From Terriglobia bacterium (lineage in GTDB: Bacteria > Acidobacteriota > Terriglobia > UBA7540), in NCBI GenBank assembly GCA_035712365.1, contig DASTAW010000015.1, forward strand, positions 124,001 to 188,000: a stretch of DNA of 64,000 nt, written 5' to 3'. Below are positions 52,804-62,533 of the stretch, in pieces (position 1 is the stretch's first letter; each line of letters starts with the position of its first letter). The translations under genes and the position numbers were made by a program. Below the pieces are notes generated by a model. That model ran no database searches and was not told the DNA's origin. It saw nothing but the letters and a program-made list of their open reading frames with translations.

Positions 52804-53160
52804 ATGCCAGAGACGAGAGAACCTGCCAACCGGCTTGAGCTGATGCAAGGCACGCTCGACATGCTGATCCTGCGCACGCTGGTGCTCGGCCCCGCGCACG
52901 GGCACGAAATCGCCAAACACATCCAGCGCACCACCGATGACGTGTTGCAGGTCGAGCACGGATCGCTTTATCCCGCGCTCCATCGCCTCGAGCGCAAAGG
53001 CTGGGTGACGGCACGGTGGGAAATGCCCCGGGGCCGCAAGCGCGAGTTCAAATATTACCGGCTCACGCCCGCCGGCAAAAAGCAGCTTGCCACCGAGCAC
53101 TCAAAGTGGAGGCGGCTCGTGGCCTCCATTGGCCGGGTGATGGAAACGGCGCAAGAATAA
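52804..53160 (+). CDS. PadR-family transcriptional regulator
   Basis: Winged-helix repressor of 118 aa. LELMQGTLDMLILRTLVLGP (about residues 10-29) opens the PadR fold; HGHEIAKHIQRTTDDVLQVEHG and SLYPALHRLERKGWVTARWE supply the recognition helix and wing; the C-terminal YYRLTPAGKKQLATEHSKWR helix forms the dimer. PadR/ADOP pairs are a standard layout in Acidobacteria, so it probably controls the three permease genes downstream, although 359 bases separate it from the first. The palindrome in its own promoter indicates self-regulation. Confidence 0.9.
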   Translation: MPETREPANRLELMQGTLDMLILRTLVLGPAHGHEIAKHIQRTTDDVLQVEHGSLYPALHRLERKGWVTARWEMPRGRKREFKYYRLTPAGKKQLATEHSKWRRLVASIGRVMETAQE

Positions 53161-53519
53161 TTATGAATTCTGAATTATAAGGATGAAATGGGGGCGCAAA
53201 GCATAGCGTCTTTCCGAGGGCTGATGTTTTTGATCGGCCCGAGGAATCTGCTTTCTTTCGTGAGGCGGTAGCGCAGGCCCTTGCGGCCTGCGGTTCTTGC
53301 TTTTGGTTCTGGCGGCGCAGGCCCCTGGCCTGCGGCCTTTGCTGTAGCGGCGCGTTTACCGCGCCATTTGCGATTGGTGATTTGCGATTGATGACTGAGC
53401 GATTGAAATCAATTATGAATTCTGGGTTCTGAGCGAGTAGCGAGCGAGTAGTTTTACTGAAGGCTGAATGCTGATGGCTGACGAACGAACTCCGAAAGCC
53501 GCGGTAAACGAGGTGCAAT
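53161..53519. repeat. Composite repeat between padR and the first ADOP gene
   Basis: 359 bases. GTAGCGC at 53268, then paired GC palindromes (GCAGGCCCTTGCGGCCTGCG and CGCAGGCCCCTGGCCTGCGG) and GTAGCGGCGCGTTTACCGCGCC at 53345-53366. Near-identical copies lie at 56196-56305 and 59590-59695. A word GGCTGAATGCTGATGGCTGA follows at 53462-53481. Confidence 0.65.
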
Positions 53520-56195
53520 ATGAAATTCTGGCGACGGGGAGGACGGCGGCAACGCGAGTCAGACCTTGAGCGCGAGCTGCGCGGCCATCTGGAGCTCGAA
53601 GCCGAAGAGCAGCAGTCCGCGGGCGTGTCTCCCCAAGAAGCCGCCTACGCCGCTCGCCGCGCCCTGGGCAACACCACGCAGATCAAGGAGGACGTGCGCA
53701 CGGCCTGGGGGTTCCAGTGGTTCGAAACCCTGCTCCAGGACTTGCGCTACGGCCTCCGCCAGCTTCGCCGCAATCCGGGCTTTACGGCCGTCGCTGTCAT
53801 CACTCTTGCCTTCGGCATTGGAGCGAACGCCGCCATTTTCAGCGTCATCCAGGCGCTACTACTGCGCTCGCTTCCCGTGCCGAATCCACAGGAACTGTTG
53901 CAAGTTGACATTACGGTAAACGGCATAAAGAGCGATAGCTTCTCTTATCCCATCATTCGGGCGCTTTCGGAACGGAAGGACGTTTTTCGAAATCTGGGCG
54001 GATTCTGCGCCAACCCCTTTAACGTCGGGCTGCGCGGCATGACCGTCCAGACTCCCGGCGAATGGGTAAGCGGAGGCTTCTTTCCTGCGCTGGAGTTGAA
54101 GCCTGCCGCGGGGCGGTTGCTGGCCCCTGCAGACGACCAGCCCGGAGCTCCGCTCGTCGCCGTCATCAGCAGCGGCTATTGGGAACGAAATTTTCATCGC
54201 GACCCGCGAGCAGTTGGTTCGACATTGATCGTGGAACGCCATCCGGTGACCATCGTGGGTGTAGAGCCGCCAGGATTTACTGGTGCGGATGTTGGCGCGG
54301 TTGCCGATCTGACGATGGCCTTTGAGGCCAAAAGGCAACTGAATCCCTACGACGCAGGATTGCTTGAAGCGGGCAACTACTTCATCCGCGTTGTGGCACG
54401 GCCCGCGCATGATCTCACGCCTGATCAGATTCGCGCCCGCCTCCATGTTATCTGGCCGCCAATGGCCGCGGTCTCTGTCACTCCGAAGACGCCGCCTAAG
54501 CGCCTCCAGGCCATGCTCGCGTCATCCCTCGACGTTGAGCCAGGCGGCACAGGTTGGACGCCCCTCAGAAATCAGTATGCGAAGCCACTCTACGTCCTCA
54601 TGGCGCTGTCCGGCCTGGTGTTGCTGGTGGCCTGCGCCAATGTCGCCAACCTGTTGCTGGCTCGCTCGACGGCGCGCCGCCATGAAATTGCAGTGCGACA
54701 CGCCGTGGGAGCCGGCCGAGGACGCATCATTCGCCAGTTTCTCTCTGAGGGCCTTCTTTTAGCGGTGATGGGCGCGGCCGCTGGATTACTGGTCGCGCGA
54801 ATCGGCGGCGCGCTCCTGTTGCGGCTCGCATCGAACGCGTCCTATCCTATCCTTCTTCCCGTGGGTCTGGACGGGCAGGTGTTGGTTTTCATGATGGGTG
54901 TCACGATTCTCACGGGGTTATTGTTTGCGGTGGCGCCGGCGCTTCGGGCGGGCTCGATTGCTCCGGCGCTGGCCTTGAAAGGCGGCGGGCAGTCGTCTCC
55001 CCAAAAAGGTGCCGGGCTTGTTCCCATGCTCGTCGCCGTCCAGGTGGCGTGGTCCCTTCTGCTCCTCATCGGCGCCGGACTCTTCATTCGCACCCTACAA
55101 AAACTTCAGGCGATCGATCCCGGTTTCCAGGACGAAGGAGTACTGTTGTTGGATGTAAACGCTCGTAATGCTCTTCGGGCCGTCGGCCCGCAAGGTGACA
55201 AAGCGGTCTACTCTGTCCTCCGCGATGGCCTGGAAGAGATTTCCCAATTAAATGGAGTGGAGGCAGTGAGTGTCTCGAACTACACGCCCATCTCCGGAGG
55301 ATACTGGTCGCAAGACGTGCTCGTAGACGGGCGGCCAGAGAGTGGCGAGAACCCCGCATTCTTTGCCGTTTCTCCCGGATTTTTTGAAGCTTTACGAATT
55401 CCGTTCGTCGCCGGCCGCGACTTCAAGCTTCGCGACGACGTTGGCGCCCCGCCGGTGGCGATCGTCAATCAGGAATTTGTGCGACGGTTCATGCCGAACG
55501 GGCTACCTCTTGGCCGTCGCGTCTCCGTGGCCGAGTCGCCGTTTTGGCAGAATATGGAAATCGTCGGCGTGACGGCAAATTTCGTACCCTACCTGTTGAG
55601 CCAGCCGACGAGGCCGTGCGTCTTTGTTCCGTTCTTCCAGCAACCGCCGGGCCGCGTGGCGTTTGGAACTTTCGAGATTCACGCGCGCGGGTCTCTCAGC
55701 GCGGTTTCCGCCGCTGTCGAGGGTGTCGCCCGCAGATTGTTGCCGGGAGCTCCGGTAAAGGCCCGGCCGTTCACTGCTCAGGTGGAAGACTCCATCCGCA
55801 CCGAAATCTTGATGGCGAAACTCGCGGGATTTTTCGGCGGGGTAGCCCTCCTCCTTGCAGCCCTTGGGGTTTATGGTTTGCTTGCGTATACCGTAGCGGG
55901 GCGAACCGGAGAGATCGGTGTTCGGATGGCACTGGGCGCCCAGAAAAAAGATGTGTTCGTAATGGTCGTTGCGCAGGGGCTTAGGCTGATACTGATCGGT
56001 TTGGTTTTCGGCGTTGCAGGCGCGCTCGCATTGACGCGTTTCCTGTCGGGCATGCTCTATGGCATCAAGCCCACCGACCCCCTCACGTTCATCGCCGTCT
56101 CGCTGATTCTGATTGCCATTGCGCTCGCGGCCTGTTACATCCCCGCCCGCCGCGCCGCCAAGGTCGATCCCATGGTGGCGCTGCGATATGAGTAG
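53520..56195 (+). CDS. ADOP-type ABC permease, copy 1
   Basis: Acidobacterial duplicated orphan permease of 891 aa. N-terminal permease-prefix domain MKFWRRGGRRQRESDLEREL through [20 protein letters not shown] (about residues 1-70), TM1 VAVITLAFGIGANAAIFSVI, MacB_PCD periplasmic domain (about 115-340), an FtsX block (LYVLMALSGLVLLVACANVA, about 360), a second MacB_PCD domain and a C-terminal FtsX block ending [19 protein letters not shown]. It represents two fused FtsX-type halves. No ATPase is adjacent, as usual for this family; the ATPase at 24753 is far off. The ends match the two following copies, while the periplasmic middle differs strongly. Substrate unknown. Confidence 0.9.
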   Translation: MKFWRRGGRRQRESDLERELRGHLELEAEEQQSAGVSPQEAAYAARRALGNTTQIKEDVRTAWGFQWFETLLQDLRYGLRQLRRNPGFTAVAVITLAFGIGANAAIFSVIQALLLRSLPVPNPQELLQVDITVNGIKSDSFSYPIIRALSERKDVFRNLGGFCANPFNVGLRGMTVQTPGEWVSGGFFPALELKPAAGRLLAPADDQPGAPLVAVISSGYWERNFHRDPRAVGSTLIVERHPVTIVGVEPPGFTGADVGAVADLTMAFEAKRQLNPYDAGLLEAGNYFIRVVARPAHDLTPDQIRARLHVIWPPMAAVSVTPKTPPKRLQAMLASSLDVEPGGTGWTPLRNQYAKPLYVLMALSGLVLLVACANVANLLLARSTARRHEIAVRHAVGAGRGRIIRQFLSEGLLLAVMGAAAGLLVARIGGALLLRLASNASYPILLPVGLDGQVLVFMMGVTILTGLLFAVAPALRAGSIAPALALKGGGQSSPQKGAGLVPMLVAVQVAWSLLLLIGAGLFIRTLQKLQAIDPGFQDEGVLLLDVNARNALRAVGPQGDKAVYSVLRDGLEEISQLNGVEAVSVSNYTPISGGYWSQDVLVDGRPESGENPAFFAVSPGFFEALRIPFVAGRDFKLRDDVGAPPVAIVNQEFVRRFMPNGLPLGRRVSVAESPFWQNMEIVGVTANFVPYLLSQPTRPCVFVPFFQQPPGRVAFGTFEIHARGSLSAVSAAVEGVARRLLPGAPVKARPFTAQVEDSIRTEILMAKLAGFFGGVALLLAALGVYGLLAYTVAGRTGEIGVRMALGAQKKDVFVMVVAQGLRLILIGLVFGVAGALALTRFLSGMLYGIKPTDPLTFIAVSLILIAIALAACYIPARRAAKVDPMVALRYE

Positions 56196-56753
56196 TAGCG
56201 CAGGCCCTTGTGGCCTGCGGTTCTTGCCTTTGGGTTTCGGTGGCGCAGGCCCCTGGCCTGCGGGCTTTGCTGTAGCGGCGCGTTTACCGCGCCATTTGTG
56301 ATTTTCGATTGAGCGATTGGGTGATTGAGCGACCGAAAGGAAGTATGAAGTGTAAAGGATGAAAGCAGGCGGAAACCACAATTACAAATTACGAGTTACG
56401 AATGGCTTTTGTGTTTTTGGGTTCTGAGTTCTGGGTTATGGGATCTGCAATCTGAAATTTGAGATTTCGCGGCCCGGCTGGTCACGAAGCACTAGCCACT
56501 GACCACTGGTTCTCATGGTTCTCATGGTTCTCATGGTTCTGAGGTCAGGGTCCTGAGTTATGGGCTTCGGGTCTGAAATTTGGAATCTGAAATTTGAGAT
56601 TTCAAATCGCGCCAGCGAGCCCGTAGCGCGACCGCCGGGGTTGCGGTCTGCGAGTTTTGCTGAAGGCTGAATGCTGATAGCTGACGAACGAACCGCGGAC
56701 CTCAAAATCGCAGGTCCGCGCTACACCGGAAGCGGCAGCAAACGAGGTGCGAC
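56196..56753. repeat. Composite repeat between ADOP copies 1 and 2
   Basis: 558 bases without a gene. Order: GC palindromes (56196-56270), GTAGCGGCGCGTTTACCGCGCC (56273-56294), ATTTGTGATTTTCGATTGAG word, GGATGAA-type words, four GGTTCTCAT repeats (56506-56539), AT-type inverted word (56576-56610), then a full GTAGCGC...GCGCTAC element (56623-56724). Much of 56271-56620 is repeated at 62921-63140. Confidence 0.7.
56623..56724. repeat. GTAGCGC-ended palindromic element, copy 4 (102 bp)
   Basis: GTAGCGC (56623-56629) and GCGCTAC (56718-56724), with a GACCGCCGGGGTTGCGGTC hairpin inside. The right end stands 29 bases before the ADOP copy 2 start. Confidence 0.7.
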
Positions 56754-59552
56754 ATGAAATTCTGGCGATGGGGCGAGCGGCGGCAGCGCGAGGCGGAGCT
56801 TGAGCGCGAGCTGCGCGGCCATCTGGATCTGGAAGCGGAAGAGCAGCAGGAAGCCGGCGTCTCTCCCGAAGAAGCCGCCTACGCCGCCCGCCGCGCCCTG
56901 GGCAATACCACGCAGATCAAGGAAGACGTGCGCTCGGCCTGGGGCTTCCAGTGGCTCGAAACCCTGCTCCAGGACCTTCGCTACGGCCTCCGCCAGCTCC
57001 GCCGCAACCCGGGCTTCACGATCGTCGCGGTTCTTACTCTGGCGCTCGGCATCGGCGCAAACACTGCCATATTTAGTGTTGTGAACGCCGTGGTGCTGCG
57101 GCCGCTGCCCTATCCGCACAGCGACCGGCTGGTGTGGATTGCCGAATCGATTCCGGCGTTTAAGGCCGAAATCGCGACTGGCGGAGACTTCGTCGATTGG
57201 AAAGATCAGAGCCACACTTTGGACCGGATCGCCGCCTACGACAGGGGAGCCAGGGCGGAGGGCTCCGGGGGCGGCGGGTCCGCCGACTTCAATCTCACCG
57301 GCCGTGGCACGCCAGCACGGGTCCAGGGCGCGGAGGTAAGCGCCAGCTTCTTCGCCACTCTGGGCGTGGAGCCACAACTCGGGCGGGCCTTCACCGGGAA
57401 TGAGGACCAGCCGAACGGGCCTCACGTGGTGGTCCTGATGCACTCCTTCTGGCAGCAGTATTTTGGCTCCGACGCTCACGTGCTGGGCCAGACGGTCAAC
57501 CTCGACACCGCACCCTACACCGTGGTGGGCGTGATGCCGGCGAGCTTCCGTTTCCCGGGGGATTCGGATGCCCAGATCCTGCTGCCGCTGGCTCTCAATC
57601 AGGCCGGTGAGCGGCTTCGCACTCAGTCCCAAAGACTGGTTCGGATTATCGGCCGGTTGAAGCCCGGCGTCTCGCTCGCTGCCGCCCGGGCCGACCTGGA
57701 TGAAATCCGGCAACGAGCGCAGCCGTCCGGCGAACCCATGCTGGCCGGGGGCGAAGGCGGTCCCGCTCGGCGGGATCGCGCAATGCGGAATCCAGGGCCC
57801 GGCGGTCCCGGTGGCCGATTGCGCTACGACACTTCAGGTCGCCCGGAGGCGGCTGCGAGTGGCCGCACGGCCCCGCCGGCCAGCGAGCTCAAAGTGGTGC
57901 CACTCGCCGAACACCTGGCGGGGAACCTGCGCCCGGCCATGCTGACCTTGCTCGGGGCAGTCGGCCTGGTCTTGCTGATCGCTTGCGCCAACGTCGCCAA
58001 CTTGATGCTGACGCGCGCCTCAGCCCGGACGCGGGAAGTGGCGATGCGGGCCGCCCTCGGCGCGGGGCGCTGGCGCCTGGTCCGGCAGCTCCTGGTGGAG
58101 AGTGTGACACTGGCGGTGGCCGGTGGCGTGGCGGGATTGCTGCTTGCGGCCTGGAGCGTCGATGCCATGGCGCGCCTCATCCCGGCGGGCCCCGGAGGCG
58201 GCATCCTGGCGGTGGCGGCGCCCAAAGTGGATGGCAACGTTCTGCTTTTTGCGCTGGCCGCCTCGATTTTCACTGGAATCCTTTTCGGTCTTGCGCCTGC
58301 CGTTACCCTCACGCGTTCTGACCTTGCCGAAGGGCTCAAGGAAAGCGCTCAGGTGGCAAGCTCCGGCGGCCGCCGCGGGTGGCTTCGAGGAGCACTGGCC
58401 GTGGCTGAACTTTCCCTCGCGCTGGTACTACTGATCGGCGCCGGCCTGCTCATCAAGAGCTTCTATCGCGTCCTCCAGGTCAGCCCAGGCTTCGTGCCGG
58501 AACACGTTCTGACCATGGACCTCAGCCTTACGGACGCGCAATACCCGGCGCCCCGGCAGAAATCGGAGTTCTTCTCGCAAGTCCTGCGCCGCGTCGAGTC
58601 TTTGCCGGGCGTTCGCTCTGCGGCCCTCGCTGATTCTCTGCCGCTCAGTCCATATCAAACCTTCCTGATGATGCCCCTCAACCGTCTTCTGCCGAGGGTG
58701 GCGCTCTCGAGTTCCACAAGGGTGATGATATCGCGGCTCAAGGTGAGCCCGGGGTACTTCTACACGCTTGGCATTCCGGTGCTTAAAGGCCGCACCTTCA
58801 CCGGCCACGACAACGAGCAGGCGCTGAAAGTTGCGGTGGTGAACGAGACCTTGGCGCGCCACCTTTGGCCGTCAGAGGACCCCATCGGCAAACAGTTCCC
58901 GCTCTTCGGCGATAATCTGATCGTGGTCGGCGTAGTAGGCAACACCCGCCACGAAGGCTTGAGCCAGGACACCGAGGCCGAGTTTTACGTGCCCTATCTC
59001 CAATCGCCGGACGACTCCATGCAACTCGCCGTCCGCACCACCGCTGAGCCGGACAGCATCGTCTCCGCGGTGCGCGCCCAGGTCAGGGACATCGATCCCG
59101 ACCAGCCGCTCTATCACGTGGCCGCGCTCCAACAGGTCCTGTCGGAGTCGCTGGCCCCGCGGCGCTTTAACCTGCTTCTGCTGGGGATTTTCGCCCTCAT
59201 TGCCCTTGCGCTGGCAACGGTTGGGATCTACGGTGTGATGGCGTTCTCGGTGACCCAGCGTACCCACGAGATCGGCATTCGCATGGCCCTCGGAGCGCAG
59301 AAGGGTCAAGTGTTGAGGATGGTGATCGGACATGGACTCAAGCTGGCGGTGATCGGCATTGCCGTCGGCATCGCCGGAGCGCTGGCGCTGACGCGATTCC
59401 TGACGAGCTTGCTCTACGGCGTCAAGCCCACCGACCCGCTGACGTTCGTCGCCGTCTCGATGATTCTGATCGCCGTGGCGCTCGCGGCCTGCTACATTCC
59501 CGCCCGCCGCGCCGCCAAAGTCGATCCCATGGTGGCGCTGAGGTACGAGTGA
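56754..59552 (+). CDS. ADOP-type ABC permease, copy 2
   Basis: Orphan permease of 932 aa with the same layout as copy 1: prefix domain [20 protein letters not shown] to [22 protein letters not shown]1 [20 protein letters not shown], MacB_PCD, FtsX ([20 protein letters not shown], about residue 400), MacB_PCD, FtsX. It is the longest copy, with a Gly/Arg/Ala-rich loop of about 50 residues before the first FtsX block ([20 protein letters not shown]). The C-terminus ([20 protein letters not shown] and [17 protein letters not shown]-like end) is nearly the same as in copy 3 at the DNA level. GAGGTG precedes the ATG. No ATPase nearby. Confidence 0.9.
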   Translation: MKFWRWGERRQREAELERELRGHLDLEAEEQQEAGVSPEEAAYAARRALGNTTQIKEDVRSAWGFQWLETLLQDLRYGLRQLRRNPGFTIVAVLTLALGIGANTAIFSVVNAVVLRPLPYPHSDRLVWIAESIPAFKAEIATGGDFVDWKDQSHTLDRIAAYDRGARAEGSGGGGSADFNLTGRGTPARVQGAEVSASFFATLGVEPQLGRAFTGNEDQPNGPHVVVLMHSFWQQYFGSDAHVLGQTVNLDTAPYTVVGVMPASFRFPGDSDAQILLPLALNQAGERLRTQSQRLVRIIGRLKPGVSLAAARADLDEIRQRAQPSGEPMLAGGEGGPARRDRAMRNPGPGGPGGRLRYDTSGRPEAAASGRTAPPASELKVVPLAEHLAGNLRPAMLTLLGAVGLVLLIACANVANLMLTRASARTREVAMRAALGAGRWRLVRQLLVESVTLAVAGGVAGLLLAAWSVDAMARLIPAGPGGGILAVAAPKVDGNVLLFALAASIFTGILFGLAPAVTLTRSDLAEGLKESAQVASSGGRRGWLRGALAVAELSLALVLLIGAGLLIKSFYRVLQVSPGFVPEHVLTMDLSLTDAQYPAPRQKSEFFSQVLRRVESLPGVRSAALADSLPLSPYQTFLMMPLNRLLPRVALSSSTRVMISRLKVSPGYFYTLGIPVLKGRTFTGHDNEQALKVAVVNETLARHLWPSEDPIGKQFPLFGDNLIVVGVVGNTRHEGLSQDTEAEFYVPYLQSPDDSMQLAVRTTAEPDSIVSAVRAQVRDIDPDQPLYHVAALQQVLSESLAPRRFNLLLLGIFALIALALATVGIYGVMAFSVTQRTHEIGIRMALGAQKGQVLRMVIGHGLKLAVIGIAVGIAGALALTRFLTSLLYGVKPTDPLTFVAVSMILIAVALAACYIPARRAAKVDPMVALRYE

Positions 59553-59773
59553 GGCAGCGGTTAGGGATTAGTGGTTAGTGAGTAGCCGGGTAGCGCAGGC
59601 CCTTGCGGCCTGCGGTTCTTGCCTTTGGTTCTGGTGGCGCAGGCCCCTGGCCTGCGGCCTTTGCTGTAGCGGCGCGTTTACCGCGCCATTCGCGATTTGC
59701 TTGTGCTGAATGCTGAGAGCTGACTGCCGAACGCTGATAGCTGAGAGATGAAAGCTGCCAAACGAGGTGCAAG
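59553..59773. repeat. Composite repeat between ADOP copies 2 and 3
   Basis: GTAGCGC at 59590, twin GCAGGCCC palindromes and GTAGCGGCGCGTTTACCGCGCC (about 59666-59687); nearly identical to 53268-53366 and 56200-56294. A GCTGAATGCTGAGAGCTGAC word follows. Confidence 0.65.
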
Positions 59774-62533
59774 ATGAAATTCTGGCGATGGGGTAAGCGG
59801 CGGCAACGCGAGGCAGAGCTCGAGCGCGAGTTGCGCAGCCATCTGGAATTGGAATCGGAAGAGCAACAGGCCGCGGGCGTCTCTCCGGAAGAAGCCGCCT
59901 ACGCCGCCCGGCGCGCCCTGGGCAACACCACTCAGATCAAGGAAGACGTGCGCACGGCCTGGGGATTCCAGTGGCTCGAAACCCTGCTCCAGGACGTCCG
60001 CTACGGCCTTCGCCAGCTTCGCCGCAACCCGGGATTCACCATCGTCGCGGCTCTTACTCTGGCGCTCGGCATTGGAGCCAACACGGCGATTTTCAGTTTG
60101 ATCGACGCCGTGGCCTTGAAAGGCTTGCCAGTGAAAAACCCGGAGCAGCTTCAAGTGCTCACCTGGACATGTGGCTCGAACACCCTTCCCCTCGCCAGCA
60201 ATGTTGGCTACAAGTTTCGGGACTCGGCCGGCGGTCAGGTGTGCTCATCATTTTCGTACCCATTGTTTGAGCAATTCCAAACTCAAACCGACACTTTCTC
60301 GAGCGTCTTCGGATATGCGCCCCTGGGTTCTGGGAAGCCGAATTTAAATGTCAGCGTTGAAGGTCACGTCGGCACGATTGCGGGGGAGATGGTGACGGGC
60401 GGCTATTTTTCAGGCCTCGGTGTCACGCCCATTCTCGGCCGGCCAATTACCGCGGAAGATGAGAAACCCAATGCCCCAGCAACGGCAATTATCAGCTACC
60501 GATATTGGGCCGGCGAGTTGAACCGCAACCCTGGCGTCATTGGCAAAACCATTGCCCTAAATGGAATGCCTTTTACCATCATCGGCGTAATGCCGTCTGA
60601 TTTCTTTGGCCTTGACTCTGAGAGTCTGACGGACGTTTGGGTCCCCGCCGCACCCCGGCTTGGTTTGGCGCCCTGGGGAAAACCACCCACTGCTGGCCGC
60701 TCGCTGTTTACTTCCGAAGATCAGTACTGGCTGATCGTCATGGGCCGGCTGCGGCCTGCAGTTACAAGTCCTCAGGCAACTGCGCGGTTGAACCTGCTCT
60801 TCGGACAGAGGCTTGCAGTTCTCCCAAAGTCAAGCCCTAAGGTGGAAAGCCTCCCTCAAGTAATACTCTTACCTGCCAGGAATGGGTTGGCAGGTCTGAG
60901 GCAGCAGCTTTCGGTGCCACTTCTGATGTTAGGAATCATGACGGGCCTCGTACTGCTGATTGCCTGCGCTAATGTGGCCAGTCTGTTACTGGTCCGGGCT
61001 GTGACACGACGGAGGGAAATCGGTATCCGCTTGGCGGTCGGAGCATCGCGGTCACGCTTGGTCCGTCAGCTACTCACGGAAAGTGTTCTGCTGGCGGGCA
61101 TTGGCGGAACCATGGGCTTGCTGTTCGGGATCTGGATCCTCCGCGTTCTTCTGCTGATGCTTTCCGGCAATGGAGAACAGGTTCCTCATAATGTTGGGCT
61201 CGATCCAACCGTATTGGGGTTTACGGTTGCGGTGGCTCTTTTGACCGGCATCCTATTTGGCCTCGCACCTTCGCTGCGTGCGACGGAGTTGAGCGTGACG
61301 CCGCGTTTGAAGGAAACTGAGGACCGCATCATCGGCGGCGGCCAACGAACCCTCAGGCTTGGGAATGTCATGGTGATCGGTCAAGTTGCTGTTTCTCTCG
61401 TCCTGTTGGTAGCTGCAGGTCTTCTGGTGAGCACGCTGCGTAATCTCAAAAGCCAAAATCTTGGCTTTGACACGCACAACCTGCTCCTCTTCAGCGTCGA
61501 TCCAACTGCGCTCAATTACGATCGACCACATTTGCTCCATTTATACGATCAATTGCAGCAAGGGCTTGAGACGCTTCCGGGCGTAAGGGCAGCCACATTA
61601 TCGCTATTGGGCTTGGCCTCCGGCGCAGTCAACACAGACCAGATCTCGATCGACGGATACAAGATGGACCGAGGCCAGACTCCCGAAATCTTTTGGAACG
61701 CTGTCGGTCCTGGCTTCTTTGAGACGATGGAGATTCCGCTTTTGATCGGGCGGGGCATTAACTCACATGATACGGAGGGATCATCGAAAGTGGCAGTAGT
61801 GAATGAAAGCTTGGCGCGGTACTTTTTTGGCGATGCGAATCCGATTGGTCGACGAATCAGAATTGGAGCCAACCAGCAGCAGAACGATACGCTCGAGATC
61901 GTGGGCATCGCCAAGGACGTCAAAGACTCAGATCTGCATGAGAGCCCTCCCCGGACCATTTACATTCCCTATGCGCAAATGCCCGGACCGCTCGGCAGCA
62001 TTCAATTCGAGATACGCACAAATATAAGCGCAGCCGCCCTGGTTCCCTCGGTTCGGGGCCTCGTGCGTGAGCTTGATTCTCATCTGCCAATCTTGGACGT
62101 GAAGACTGAAAGGGAACAGATCGATGAGTCAGTTTTGCAGGAACGGCTATTTGCCGGTCTTTCCTCCTTTGCTGGTGCATTCGCCCTCTTGCTGGCATGC
62201 ATCGGGCTGTACGGCACGGTCGCCCACTCCGTCAACAGAAGAACCCATGAAATCGGCATTCGCATGGCGCTCGGAGCCGCGCGGCGCGATGCAACGAGGC
62301 TCATCATCTCCCAGGGCGTCGCATTGACGCTGGTCGGTGTTGCCGTCGGCATTGCCGGCGCGCTGGCGCTGACGCGCTTTTTGTCGAGCCTGCTTTACGG
62401 CGTCAAGCCCACCGACCCGCTCACGTTTGCCGCCGTCTCGCTCATCCTGATCGCCGTGGCGCTCGCGGGCTGCTACATCCCCGCCCGCCGCGCCGCCAAA
62501 GTCGATCCCATGGTGGCGCTGAGATATGAGTGA
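59774..62533 (+). CDS. ADOP-type ABC permease, copy 3
   Basis: Orphan permease of 919 aa: prefix domain ([20 protein letters not shown]), TM1 [20 protein letters not shown], MacB_PCD, FtsX ([20 protein letters not shown]), second MacB_PCD, C-terminal FtsX with [20 protein letters not shown] and the family ending. It differs from copies 1 and 2 mainly in the periplasmic parts, with extra cysteines (TWTCGSNTLPLASN, QVCSSFSYPL). The middle is also less GC-rich in its codons than the ends, which suggests a mosaic origin. Last gene of the cluster. Confidence 0.9.
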   Translation: MKFWRWGKRRQREAELERELRSHLELESEEQQAAGVSPEEAAYAARRALGNTTQIKEDVRTAWGFQWLETLLQDVRYGLRQLRRNPGFTIVAALTLALGIGANTAIFSLIDAVALKGLPVKNPEQLQVLTWTCGSNTLPLASNVGYKFRDSAGGQVCSSFSYPLFEQFQTQTDTFSSVFGYAPLGSGKPNLNVSVEGHVGTIAGEMVTGGYFSGLGVTPILGRPITAEDEKPNAPATAIISYRYWAGELNRNPGVIGKTIALNGMPFTIIGVMPSDFFGLDSESLTDVWVPAAPRLGLAPWGKPPTAGRSLFTSEDQYWLIVMGRLRPAVTSPQATARLNLLFGQRLAVLPKSSPKVESLPQVILLPARNGLAGLRQQLSVPLLMLGIMTGLVLLIACANVASLLLVRAVTRRREIGIRLAVGASRSRLVRQLLTESVLLAGIGGTMGLLFGIWILRVLLLMLSGNGEQVPHNVGLDPTVLGFTVAVALLTGILFGLAPSLRATELSVTPRLKETEDRIIGGGQRTLRLGNVMVIGQVAVSLVLLVAAGLLVSTLRNLKSQNLGFDTHNLLLFSVDPTALNYDRPHLLHLYDQLQQGLETLPGVRAATLSLLGLASGAVNTDQISIDGYKMDRGQTPEIFWNAVGPGFFETMEIPLLIGRGINSHDTEGSSKVAVVNESLARYFFGDANPIGRRIRIGANQQQNDTLEIVGIAKDVKDSDLHESPPRTIYIPYAQMPGPLGSIQFEIRTNISAAALVPSVRGLVRELDSHLPILDVKTEREQIDESVLQERLFAGLSSFAGAFALLLACIGLYGTVAHSVNRRTHEIGIRMALGAARRDATRLIISQGVALTLVGVAVGIAGALALTRFLSSLLYGVKPTDPLTFAAVSLILIAVALAGCYIPARRAAKVDPMVALRYE

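Noticed and set aside
53520-62533. ADOP genes considered as MacB-type complete exporters
   Set aside because: There is no Walker A, signature or Walker B sequence in any copy, and no adjacent ATPase gene.
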